Positions 1-9,000 of a DNA stretch of 64,000 nt are shown in pieces. Position 1 is the stretch's first letter. Each line of letters begins with the position of its first letter. Under the pieces are notes generated by a model. That model did not search any database and was not told the DNA's origin. It saw only the letters and a list, made by a program, of their open reading frames with translations. Position numbers and translations under genes: made by a program. This DNA comes from an uncultured Microbacterium sp. (GTDB lineage Bacteria > Actinomycetota > Actinomycetes > Actinomycetales > Microbacteriaceae): positions 770,861-834,860 of the forward strand of contig NZ_FLQR01000001.1 in the NCBI RefSeq assembly GCF_900078385.1, in the 5' to 3' direction.

Positions 1-12
1 CCTCCCGCGCCG

Positions 13-459
13 TCAGTCCTCGGCGCGCACGATCAGCACGGGGCAGTGCGCGTGCGCCGCGCACGCGGCGCTGACCGAGCCGAGCAGGAGCCCCGCGAAG
101 CCGCCGTGGCCGCGGCTGCCGAGCACGAGCATCTCGGCATCCCTGCTCTGCGCGATCAGCGTCGCGGCGGGCAGGCCGGGCAGCACCGTGCGGAGGAGTC
201 CGCGGGGCGGCGCGTCGGCGAAGGCCTGCGCGACCGCATCGTCCAGAACGGCGGCGGCGTCCGCCTCCGGCGACCAGCCCGCGATGGGCGAATAGTCGAC
301 GTAGGGCGGCGCGGTCCAGGTGATCACCGCCTCGAGCGGCGCGTCCACGGCCGCAGCGATCCTCGCCGCATGGCGCAGGGCCGCGACCGAGGAGTCGGAG
401 CCGTCGACGCCGACCACGATGTGCGCCGCGGCGGTTTCCGCCCCTTCGTCGTCCGTCAT
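13..459 (-). CDS. Universal stress protein (UspA family)
   Basis: A 148-residue protein of one Usp domain. The N-terminal strand reads HIVVGVDGSDSS. The ATP-binding signature G-x2-G-x9-G-S is intact at about residues 114-128 (GSRGHGGFAGLLLGS), so this is probably an ATP-binding Usp. It should be a cytoplasmic stress or energy-sensing protein; no partner can be named from sequence. It is divergent from the metal ATPase, and the two share a short intergenic region. No clear Shine-Dalgarno precedes the ATG, but TGAGAT lies six bases upstream, so translation may be leaderless. The family call is firm; the specific role is unknown. Confidence 0.9.
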   Translation of the reverse strand: MTDDEGAETAAAHIVVGVDGSDSSVAALRHAARIAAAVDAPLEAVITWTAPPYVDYSPIAGWSPEADAAAVLDDAVAQAFADAPPRGLLRTVLPGLPAATLIAQSRDAEMLVLGSRGHGGFAGLLLGSVSAACAAHAHCPVLIVRAED

Positions 460-516
460 GCGCCCATCTCACCGCACGAGATCGCACGTGTCGAGCATCT
501 GCGCCAAGCTGGGGTC

Positions 517-2396
517 GTGCGCGTCCTCCGTGGAATCCGTCGCTACCGCGTCATGGTGCTCGCGATCGTGGTGCTCGCGGTCGTCCTCCTGCTGCATGTG
601 TCGGGCATGCCGGCCGTCGGGAGAGGGGTCGCCACGGTCTTCGTCGGACTGTTCGTCGTGTGGACGCTCGTCGGGATGGTCCGCGACGTCCTCCGCGGGC
701 ATGTCGGGCTCGACGTCCTCGCGGTCGTCGCGATGGTCGCGACCCTCGCGGTCGGGGAGTACATCGCCTCGCTCATCATCGTGCTCATGCTGTCCGGCGG
801 CGAGGCCCTCGAAGACGTCGCGGGGCGGCGCGCCAAGCGGGAGCTCACGGCACTGCTGGACCGCACTCCGCGCGTCGCGCATGTGATCGTCCACCCCCGG
901 TCGGCGGATGCGGACGAGATCCAGGATGCCGATGTCGACGACGTCGTGGTCGGCGACGTCCTCCTCGTCCGTCCGTCGGAGATCGTGCCGGTGGACGGCA
1001 CGCTGCTGAGCGAGACCGGCTCGTTCGACGAATCCTCGATCACGGGGGAGAGCCTCCCGGTGACCCGGCGGGCCGGCGAGGAAGTGCTCTCCGGCGCCGC
1101 CAACGGCACGGTGGCGGTCCGGATCCGCGTGGTGCGCCGCAGCGCGGACAGCCAGTACCAGCAGATCGTGGCGCTCGTGCGCGGCGCCGCGGAGTCCCGC
1201 GCGCCCGTGGTGCGCCTCGCGGACCGCTTCGCCGTGCCGTTCACCGCCGTCTCGCTCGTCCTCGCCGGGACGGCGTGGGCCATCTCCGGCGAACCCGGCC
1301 GGTCGCCGAGGTCCTCGTCCTCGCCACCCCGTGTCCGCTCCTGATCGCCGCGCCGGTCGCCTTCCTCGCCGGCCTCTCGCGGGCGGCCAAGTCCGGGGTC
1401 ATCATGAAGGGCGGCGCGGTGATCGAGCAGCTCGCCCTCGTGCGCTCGGCGTGCTTCGACAAGACCGGGACGCTGACCCAGGGCCGACCGGAGCTCGTCG
1501 AGGTGCGGGCCGCGCCCGGCGTCGAGGAGCACGACCTGCTGCGCCTGGCGGCATCCGCCGAGCAGTACTCGTCCCACGTGCTGGCCGACGGCATCCGCCG
1601 CGCGGCGCACGAGCGCAGCATCCCGCTGAGTTCCGCGACGCGCGCCAGCGAGGTCGCGACGAACGGCGTCACCGCCGTCATCGAGGGCCGCGAGGTCGTG
1701 GTCGGCAAGCCGGGCTACGTCGCCGGCCTGACACCCGACATGGAGCCCGCGACGCTCGCGCCGGGGCAGGCGGCGGCCTATGTCGCGATCGACGGCCGGT
1801 TCGCCGGCGCGCTGATCCTCGCCGACGCCGCGCGGCCCGAGTCCGCCGAGGTCGTCGCCTGGCTTCGTCGGCACGGCGTCGCGCGCATCGCGATGCTCAC
1901 CGGCGATGCGCGCGCGACCGCCGCCTCGATCGCCGCGACGGTGGGCATCGACGATGTGCACGCCGATCTCCTGCCGGCCGAGAAGGTGCACCTGGCCGCC
2001 GGGCTCCGCCCCCGCCCCACGATGATGGTCGGCGACGGCGTCAACGATGCCCCGGTCCTCGCCGCGGCCGACATCGGCGTCGCGATGGGAGCACGGGGGG
2101 CGACGGCCGCCGGCGATGCCGCGGATGTCGTCATCCTCGTCGACTCGCTCGCCAAGGTCGCGGAGGCCGTCGCGATCGGCCGGCACACGGTGCGGGTCGC
2201 CCTCACCGCGATCTGGATCGGCATCGGCCTCAGCCTCGGCCTCATGATCGTCGCGATGACCGGCGTCATCCCGGCCGTCGGCGGGGCGCTCATCCAGGAG
2301 CTCGTCGACCTCGCCACGATCCTCTACGCCCTCCGGGCGCTGCGCGGGCCGACGTCGGGGCTGATGCCGTCGCCGCGCGCATCTTCCGTGGCATGA
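517..2396 (+). pseudogene. Heavy-metal P-type ATPase, broken by a one-base frameshift
   Basis: Two overlapping frames together encode a P1B-type ATPase. The upstream frame carries membrane segments and the actuator motif TGES (near 1042). The downstream frame carries the TM4 motif ATPCPLL, the phosphorylation motif DKTGT (near 1458), GDGVNDAP and the final membrane helices. The frame changes at about 1303, where CGGTCGCC appears where CGGTTCGCC would keep the reading frame (EPGR-FAEVLVLATPCP), so one T seems to be missing. There is no heptameric slippery site, so programmed frameshifting is unlikely. No N-terminal metal-binding CxxC domain is visible. The motif is TPC rather than CPC or SPC, so the metal is uncertain. 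The start is GTG 517 or ATG 553. It is a true pseudogene or a sequencing error. Confidence 0.85.
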
Positions 2397-2436
2397 CCGC
2401 CGGTGGCACACTGGCCGCGGAAGAGGAGGAACCCGG

Positions 2437-3384
2437 ATGAGCTCGCCCGCGATCAGCACCCGCGCGCTCCGCAAGGACTACGGCCGGCACACCGCCCTGC
2501 ACGGGCTCGATCTCCTCGTCCCGCGCGGCTCGGTCTACGGTCTGATCGGGCCGAACGGCGCCGGCAAGACCACCACGCTGCGGATGCTTCTCGACATCAT
2601 CCGCCCGACGTCCGGCGAGATCTCCGTGCTCGGCGAGGATCCGCGGGCCGGTGGCGCCGCCCTGCGCCGCCGGATCGGCTACGTCCCGGGCGAGCTGCGA
2701 TGGGGGACGCGCCTCCGCGGCGGGGCTCTGCTCCGACATCTCGCCGAGATCAGCGGGCCCGTGCGCCCCGGGGCGATCGAGCAGCTCGCCGAACGGCTCG
2801 GCCTCGACCTCGCGCGCCCCGTGCGTGCGCTGTCCAAGGGCAACCGGCAGAAGCTCGGACTCGTGCAGGCGCTCATGCACGAGCCCGCACTGCTCGTGCT
2901 CGACGAGCCGACGAGCGGGCTCGACCCGCTCGTCCAGCGGGAGTTCCTGGCCCTCATCCGGGAGGCACGCGATCGGGGTCAGACCGTCCTGCTCAGCTCG
3001 CATGTGCTCAGCGAGATCCAGCAGGCGGCCGACGACGTCGCGGTCCTCGCCGAGGGGCGGGTCGTCGCCGAGGGACCCGTCGCGACACTGCGACTCGCGA
3101 GCGTCCGCCGCATCCACGCGACGCTGGCCGGATCGACCGCGGATGCCGTCCGCGGCGCCCTTCAGAGCACCCCGGGCGTCGAGGCGCTGGAGGTCGCCGA
3201 GGCGCCGACGGGCGGCCTTGTGCGGGTGAGCGCCACGAGCCGCGGCGACATCGATCCCGTGCTCCGGGTCCTCACGGCATCCACCGTCCGTGAGCTGACC
3301 GTCGAGGAGCCCGACCTGGAGGAGTCCGTCCTCGGTCTGTACGAAGCCGAGTCGCGGCCGCACCGTCGGCGGGCACGGCCGTGA
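2437..3384 (+). CDS. ABC exporter ATP-binding subunit
   Basis: A 315-residue ABC ATPase with Walker A GPNGAGKTT (about residues 38-46), signature LSKGNRQKL, Walker B LLVLDEPTSGLD and the H-loop SSH. The C-terminal 90 residues are an accessory domain typical of exporter ATPases that drive ABC-2 type permeases. A strong Shine-Dalgarno (GGAAGAGGAGG) precedes ATG 2437. The gene overlaps the permease by four bases (GTGA at 3381), so the two products are translationally coupled and form one transporter. The substrate cannot be read from sequence. Resemblance to DrrA/NodI-like drug or polyketide exporters is at family level only. Confidence 0.9.
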   Translation: MSSPAISTRALRKDYGRHTALHGLDLLVPRGSVYGLIGPNGAGKTTTLRMLLDIIRPTSGEISVLGEDPRAGGAALRRRIGYVPGELRWGTRLRGGALLRHLAEISGPVRPGAIEQLAERLGLDLARPVRALSKGNRQKLGLVQALMHEPALLVLDEPTSGLDPLVQREFLALIREARDRGQTVLLSSHVLSEIQQAADDVAVLAEGRVVAEGPVATLRLASVRRIHATLAGSTADAVRGALQSTPGVEALEVAEAPTGGLVRVSATSRGDIDPVLRVLTASTVRELTVEEPDLEESVLGLYEAESRPHRRRARP

Positions 3385-4199
3385 GCGACCGTGGCGGCGC
3401 CCGTCCCGCGGCGCTCCCCATCCTGCGACGCGCGCTGACCGACGGCTGGCGGGGTCTGCTCGGCTGGACGGTGGGCCTGGCGGCCGTCGCCCTGCTGTAC
3501 CTGCCCCTGTTCCCGTCGATGCAGTCGCCGGAGCTCACCGACCTGCTGGACTCGCTGCCGCCGGCGCTCGTGGAGACGATCGGCTATCAGAACATCGGCA
3601 CCGGGTCCGGGTACACCCAGGCGACGTTCTTCGGGCTCATCGGCTACGTGCTGCTCACGATCGCGGCGATCACGTGGGGCGCCGCCCTCATCGGCGGCGC
3701 GGAGGAGTCCGGTCGTCTGGAGCTGACCCTCGCGCACGGCGTGGGACGGGCGTCCTATGCGCTCCAGAGCGCCGCGGCGCTCATCGTGAAGCTCGCATGG
3801 CTCGGGCTCGCGGCGTGGCTGATCATCTGGGCGCTGAACGGACCCGCCCAGCTCGATCTGGACGCCGGGAAGCTGTGGTGGACCGTCGCGGCCTGGGTCG
3901 GCGTCGGACTCGTCTCCGCGACGGCCGCGCTGGCGGCGGGCGGACTCACCGGGCGGCGCGCCTGGAGCGTCGGCGCGGGCGCGGGGGTCGCGGTCGCCGG
4001 CTACACGCTGCAGGCCGTCGCGAACAACAGCGCGGACCTGGACGGACTGCGCCGGTTCTCCCCGTTCGACTGGGCGTTCGGGAACGCCCCGCTCACGAAC
4101 GGGCTCGACGGCGGCGGTCTCGCGCTTCTCCTCGGAGTGTCCGCACTGCTCATCGCGGTCGCGACGCTCGGCCTGGCGCGCCGGGACGTGCTCGGCTAG
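3381..4199 (+). CDS. ABC exporter permease subunit
   Basis: A 272-residue integral membrane protein with about six hydrophobic segments, starting near residues 22-45 (WRGLLGWTVGLAAVALLYLP) and ending in a helix just before the C-terminus (LALLLGVSALLIAVATLGL). The first periplasmic loop carries a short segment around YQNIGTGSGYTQATFFGLIG. This layout fits an ABC-2 type exporter permease. GTG 3381 overlaps the stop of the ATPase gene by four bases, so the pair is one operon. The gene converges on the last gene of the large minus-strand operon with 29 bases between them. The substrate is unknown. Confidence 0.8.
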   Translation: MSDRGGARPAALPILRRALTDGWRGLLGWTVGLAAVALLYLPLFPSMQSPELTDLLDSLPPALVETIGYQNIGTGSGYTQATFFGLIGYVLLTIAAITWGAALIGGAEESGRLELTLAHGVGRASYALQSAAALIVKLAWLGLAAWLIIWALNGPAQLDLDAGKLWWTVAAWVGVGLVSATAALAAGGLTGRRAWSVGAGAGVAVAGYTLQAVANNSADLDGLRRFSPFDWAFGNAPLTNGLDGGGLALLLGVSALLIAVATLGLARRDVLG

Positions 4200-4228
4200 G
4201 TGCGGGGGAGCCGCGGGCCCGACGGGGC

Positions 4229-6091
4229 TCAGGGACGCGGGCCGCGGCCCATGTCGACGACGGAGAGCGCGGCATCCCACGCGAGGCGGCTCGAGGCCTC
4301 GCCGGACCCGGTGCCCACCCGGTACCCGGTCCACCGGACGTACCGGCCGTCGGCGCGCCGCGCGAGCATCGGCAGGGCGCGCAGCGCGATGCCCTCCCGC
4401 GGGATCTCCTCGCCCGGGAACGTGAGCGGCCGTGGCTGCAGCGTGACGCCGAGGGGTCGGATCTCCTCGCCGTCGCCGGGGCCACGCGTCCCGTCCGGGG
4501 CGATCACGCTGCGGAGCATCGCACCCTTGCGGAGCGAGATCGCGCCGGGACGGAGCGAGACCGGCACGAGCGGGATCCAGTGCTCCGGGATCGGCGTCTG
4601 CAGTCGGTAGACGCGCTCCTCGGGCGTGAGACCCGTGGGCCACGGGTCGGGCGGCGGCATCGGCTCGGCCGAGCGCGCGCGCGGATCGCCGCTGCGACCC
4701 TGCACGGTCTGCTCGATCGCCCATGCCATGTTCGCCATCTCGTCGCGGAGGAACAGCACCTCCTCGAGTGCCGTCCCGGCCTGGATGTCGCTCGCGACCG
4801 GGGCGAGGACGATCCCCGGCAGCGGCCTTCCGGCGCGCGTGGAGACCCGGAACATCGTGAAGCCGGGGTCGGCGAGCTCGGCGACCTGCGCCGTCTCGCC
4901 GAAGTCGTCGGTGAGCGTGACGGAGACGATCTGGTTCACGGCCCCGAGCAGTCCGTCGACGGGCACCTCGAGCCAGTCGTCGCCCGAGGACATCGCGAAC
5001 TCCGCGAGGCACAGCCGGGCGAGGTCGTACGCCTGCGCGTCGATGGCCCCGAGGTCGACGCGACCGTCCTCGAGCTGCCAGTAGCGGTCGGCGGGCATGG
5101 CGGGATACCGCAGCGGCGTCGCGAGCATCGTCACCGCCGACTCCACCGCCGCGCCGGCCGGCGCACCCTCCGGCAGCGGCGGCTGCGCGCCGGGGATCCA
5201 TTCCAGGTCGCTCCAGCGCACGGTCGCGGCGCCGAACTGCGTCGCGCGCGCGACGATCGCGTCGGCATCGTCGCCGAAGCGCACCGCGAAGCGGTACTCC
5301 AGACGCTCCAGATCCCACGCGCCGCCCGAGTCGGGGTCACCCGTCACCCAGTCCAGCCAGGCCGCCAGCACCGTGCGGGCGACCGCCGGGTCGGAGGCCT
5401 CGGCCACCCACGCCGGTTCGCCCCCGCGCGCCTCCGCCGCGATCGCGCCGCCGTCCGGGACGGCGCCGCCGAGGGCGTGGAAGAGGCGCTTGGCCATCGG
5501 GTCCAGCGCATCGCGGCCGGCGACGATCGCCTCGCGCGCCGCGCGCTCGTCCGCGGTCTCGCCGACGACCGGCTCATCCGGTGACAGCGGATCGGGCGGG
5601 AGGGTCAGCGGGTGGAGGTCCACGAGGCGTCCCGCCAGCGCGTCCTCGCCGGCATCCTGGAGCATCTCGACGAGCTGCTGACCGCCCTCCGCGCGCTGCC
5701 GCAGACCCGCGCCGAAGTCCAGCGCAGGCACGTCCTGCACGAGCTCCTCCAGGAGAGCGCCGGGCCGCCAGGGACGCCACGGGGCGCCCTCGACGGCGGC
5801 ATCGCCGGCCAGCGGCGCCCACGCCGTCACCGGGATCGCCCGCGACTGCACCGCGACCGAGACGACGGTTCCGGCATCCTCGCCGATCAGCTCGCCGAAC
5901 TGCCACTGCCGGCCCAGCATCCACGCCGCATCCGCGATGCGCGCCTCCGCACCGGGTGCCGGGTCGCCCGTGATGGAGTCGGGCTCCAGGCGCACCATCG
6001 ACGGCGGGTCGATGAACTTCATGTGCTTCGAGATGAGCGCGAGCTCGGGCGAGATCTCCGATGTGACGAGGGAGAGCGGATCGATCGCCAT
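4229..6091 (-). CDS. Uncharacterised 620-aa protein of the giant-protein operon
   Basis: The last gene of the four-gene minus-strand operon. It has no signal peptide or membrane span and no domain I can name. Visible landmarks are a Trp-rich N-terminal motif (MLGRQWQFGELIGEDAG, near residue 55), LRDEMANMAWAIEQTVQG in the last third, the aromatic stretch TPIPEHWIPLVPV, and a C-terminal EEIPREGIALRA followed by RWTGYRVGTGSGEASS. These look like conserved signatures rather than random sequence. The ATG at 6091 shares its A with the TGA of the upstream 1516-aa gene (TGATG), so the pair is translationally coupled. A longer in-frame extension upstream lies inside the neighbour and is rejected. The function is unknown. 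Confidence 0.8.
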   Translation of the reverse strand: MAIDPLSLVTSEISPELALISKHMKFIDPPSMVRLEPDSITGDPAPGAEARIADAAWMLGRQWQFGELIGEDAGTVVSVAVQSRAIPVTAWAPLAGDAAVEGAPWRPWRPGALLEELVQDVPALDFGAGLRQRAEGGQQLVEMLQDAGEDALAGRLVDLHPLTLPPDPLSPDEPVVGETADERAAREAIVAGRDALDPMAKRLFHALGGAVPDGGAIAAEARGGEPAWVAEASDPAVARTVLAAWLDWVTGDPDSGGAWDLERLEYRFAVRFGDDADAIVARATQFGAATVRWSDLEWIPGAQPPLPEGAPAGAAVESAVTMLATPLRYPAMPADRYWQLEDGRVDLGAIDAQAYDLARLCLAEFAMSSGDDWLEVPVDGLLGAVNQIVSVTLTDDFGETAQVAELADPGFTMFRVSTRAGRPLPGIVLAPVASDIQAGTALEEVLFLRDEMANMAWAIEQTVQGRSGDPRARSAEPMPPPDPWPTGLTPEERVYRLQTPIPEHWIPLVPVSLRPGAISLRKGAMLRSVIAPDGTRGPGDGEEIRPLGVTLQPRPLTFPGEEIPREGIALRALPMLARRADGRYVRWTGYRVGTGSGEASSRLAWDAALSVVDMGRGPRP

Positions 6092-9000
6092 CACTTCACC
6101 TCCGAGAGGAACGGGTAGGCGACCTGACTCCAGGAGACCTGCGCCAGATCGTGGAAAGCGAATCCCTTGCGAACCTGCAGCCAGCGGGACGCGACGTAGA
6201 TCGCGGGCAGGATCGCGGCGTCGCCGGGCACGCTCTCGAGCGTCACGAGGCGCGCCTTGGACAGTGCGACGGCGCTCCGCACCGTCGCGACGAGCGAGTC
6301 CGTGGTCCACCGCGCGCCGTCCGGCGAGACGGCGGACAGGATCACCTGCGGTGCGCGGGCGGACGCCTGATGCGCGTGCACCGCGAGCCCGGTCGTCGCG
6401 CGCGCATCGCGGAGCGGGGTCTCGATGGCATCGTCGCCGACGGCGTGGGCGTCCGGTTGGAAGGGCAGCATCTCCACCCAGCTGTCGAACAGGATGCCGG
6501 CGACGGCGTCGGTCGAAGCCGCCGGCGTGCCCACGAGCTCCAGCACGACGTGGGTGACGGGGTGCGCCGGCCACGGCAGGCCGTCCGGGAGGTCGCCCGC
6601 GAGCCAGCGATCGGTGCCGGGAAGCGCCGACCCGTCGGCGGCGCGGAGAGTCAGCTGCACGGCGGTGAGCGAGACCGCAGCCCCTGCGGCCCGGCCGATG
6701 AGCTGCGCTTCGGCCAGCCGTCCGAGCCCGACGTGCACGGCGGCGTGGTCACGGACGAAGGCGGCCAGTCGCGCGGGCGGGGGCGCCGGGAAGAGCGGCT
6801 TCCGCACCGCGTCGGCGAAGTCGTTCCCCTCCCCGTCGATGTGACGGAGGACGGGGAGGATCGGGAATCCGTCGCCGAGGATGCTCTCCGCGATCGCCTC
6901 GACCCGTGTCAGCACCTGCGCATCGACGAGATCGGCGGCGGTCGCGGCGAGGGCGTCGAGCATGGCCGTCGCCGAGACGTAGCGCGCGGAGGCGCCCTCC
7001 CATGCGCCCACGGCCCACGCCGCGTCCGTCGGCACGGCGAGGTTCGGCGAGAGCGTCACGCCGAACGCGGCGAGCGGCTCGACCGCCGCGCGGAGGTCCG
7101 CCACGTCGGCCTCGGCGATCGCGAGCGTCAGCGGGTCGATCGCGCCGATCGTCGCCTCGCCGATCTCCAGCGCGCCCGCGAGGGCTTCGAGCAGGGTCCT
7201 GCACCGGCCGAGGAGCTCATCGCGGTCGATCGCGTGCTGCGGGGGGTCGCCCGAGCCCACGAGACGATCGGGGGTGAGGGCGTTCCCGCCGGCCGCGATC
7301 GAACGCAGCGTCGCGGCGAGGGCCGCGGCCATGGTGAGCGGGCGCGCCTTCCGCGGCCAGGACGGGCCCCGCGCGGTCACGACGTCCCCCATCGCCGGCA
7401 GCGCGGCGCGCAGGTCGCGGACGAGGCTCGGGAGATCGTCGGCGAACACGAGGTCGAGTGCGGCGAAGCCGGCGTCGGCGAGGGTGAGCCTGCCCCCCGC
7501 GCCGTCGCTCACGACGATGTCGCCGGGGTCGCCCAGGCGGCGGGCGGCCCACGCCTCGAGCCGCGGCTCGGCGACCGCCCGCGGGCGGGTGCTCGACCAG
7601 CCGGTCGCGCCCTCGGGGATGACGACGTACGCGTTGTGGGTGAGGTTGCGTCCGGCTTGACGCACGCCGAGAACGTCGAGGTCGGGGTCGACGGCGCCGC
7701 CGCTGCCTGCCGCGTCCATGGCCGCCGAGGCCCGCGAGGGGTTCCCCGACACGTAGTGCAGCACGGACTCTGCGAGCAGGGCGTCGGACACGGCGTCGAG
7801 CGTCTCCGCGGCGCCGCGGAGCGCCGACACGACGGTCGCCCACTCCTCGTCGGTCACGGCCGGCCAGTCCCCGTCGATGTACGCGTTGACGGGCTTCTCG
7901 GAGAGCTTCGTCCGCAGCGGCGGCGCGGCGGCGTCCAGGCTCTCGAGCGGGAATCGGCGCAGCAGATCGACACCGTCGACGACGTCGGCGGCCGCCATCC
8001 GTGCGGTGCGGCTGCGGGATGCCGCCTCGTTGGCGACCTCCTCCGTGTTCAGCGGCGCGAGCTGACGCAGTGTCAGCTGGAACCGCCCGGCGGAGCGGGT
8101 GAGACCGCGCTCGATCTGGTAGCCCAGCATGGCTCCGATGGTCTGCCCGCGCCGCATCCCCTCGAGGATCCGCCGCAGCTCGGCGCCGCGCCGACTGGAC
8201 AGGTCGATCGCGAAGGGCTGCGCCCCCTGCGTCGCTCCGATCCGGGAACGATGGGCACTCGCCAGGACGCCCTCCGCGACCGCGTGGGAGGGGCTGGGCG
8301 CGTGGAGCCAGCCCTCGGGCTCGCGGGCCGCGACACCCAGTCGCAGGTCCTCGAGATAGCCGAACGCACCGATCGTGATGCCCTCGTCGGTGCTGAGCGC
8401 CCGCTGCCGTGCCGCGACGATGCCGGTGGCCCACGCGTCGACGCGATGCGAGGCGACGTCGAGGGCCGATGCGACGGCGATGCGTCGCTCGTCGATCGGC
8501 GCGGCCGCCAGTGCGGTCATCGCGTCGCGCGTCTCCCACCGCATCCCGAACAATTCCAGGATGCCGGCGATCGCCTCCTGGCCGACCCACCGCGCCTCGG
8601 GGGTGTCGCCGAGCTCCAGCGCGACCTGCGCGAACGAGGTGCGCGCCTCCGCGACCGGTTCGATCGCGGCGAGGCTGATCGCCTCGGTCGGCTGGCCGTC
8701 GAAGTGCACCGTGGACCGGAGCGTCGAGGCGGCGGCGAACAGCTCGCGCGCGGACTGCGCGGGCGCGGCCGAGACGGCGGTGTCGATAGAGGACGACATC
8801 GCGGCCTGCGCGAGGGCGACGATCTGCGCGTCGGGCCTGAGGAAGTCCAGCAGCGGGCCGACGTAGGTGCTGGGGGCCGCCCGCAGCTGCGCGGCCTTCG
8901 CCTCGTCCCACGCGATGTCCAGGAGCGCCTGCAGCACGCTGTCCACCTGCGGGGCGCCGTCGGCGAGGATCGTCGCGACGACCTCCGCGTCGCGCGCCGA

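Noticed and set aside
1290..1320. Programmed frameshifting in the metal ATPase
   Set aside because: No slippery heptamer or downstream stimulatory structure is visible, and one inserted T restores the frame exactly.
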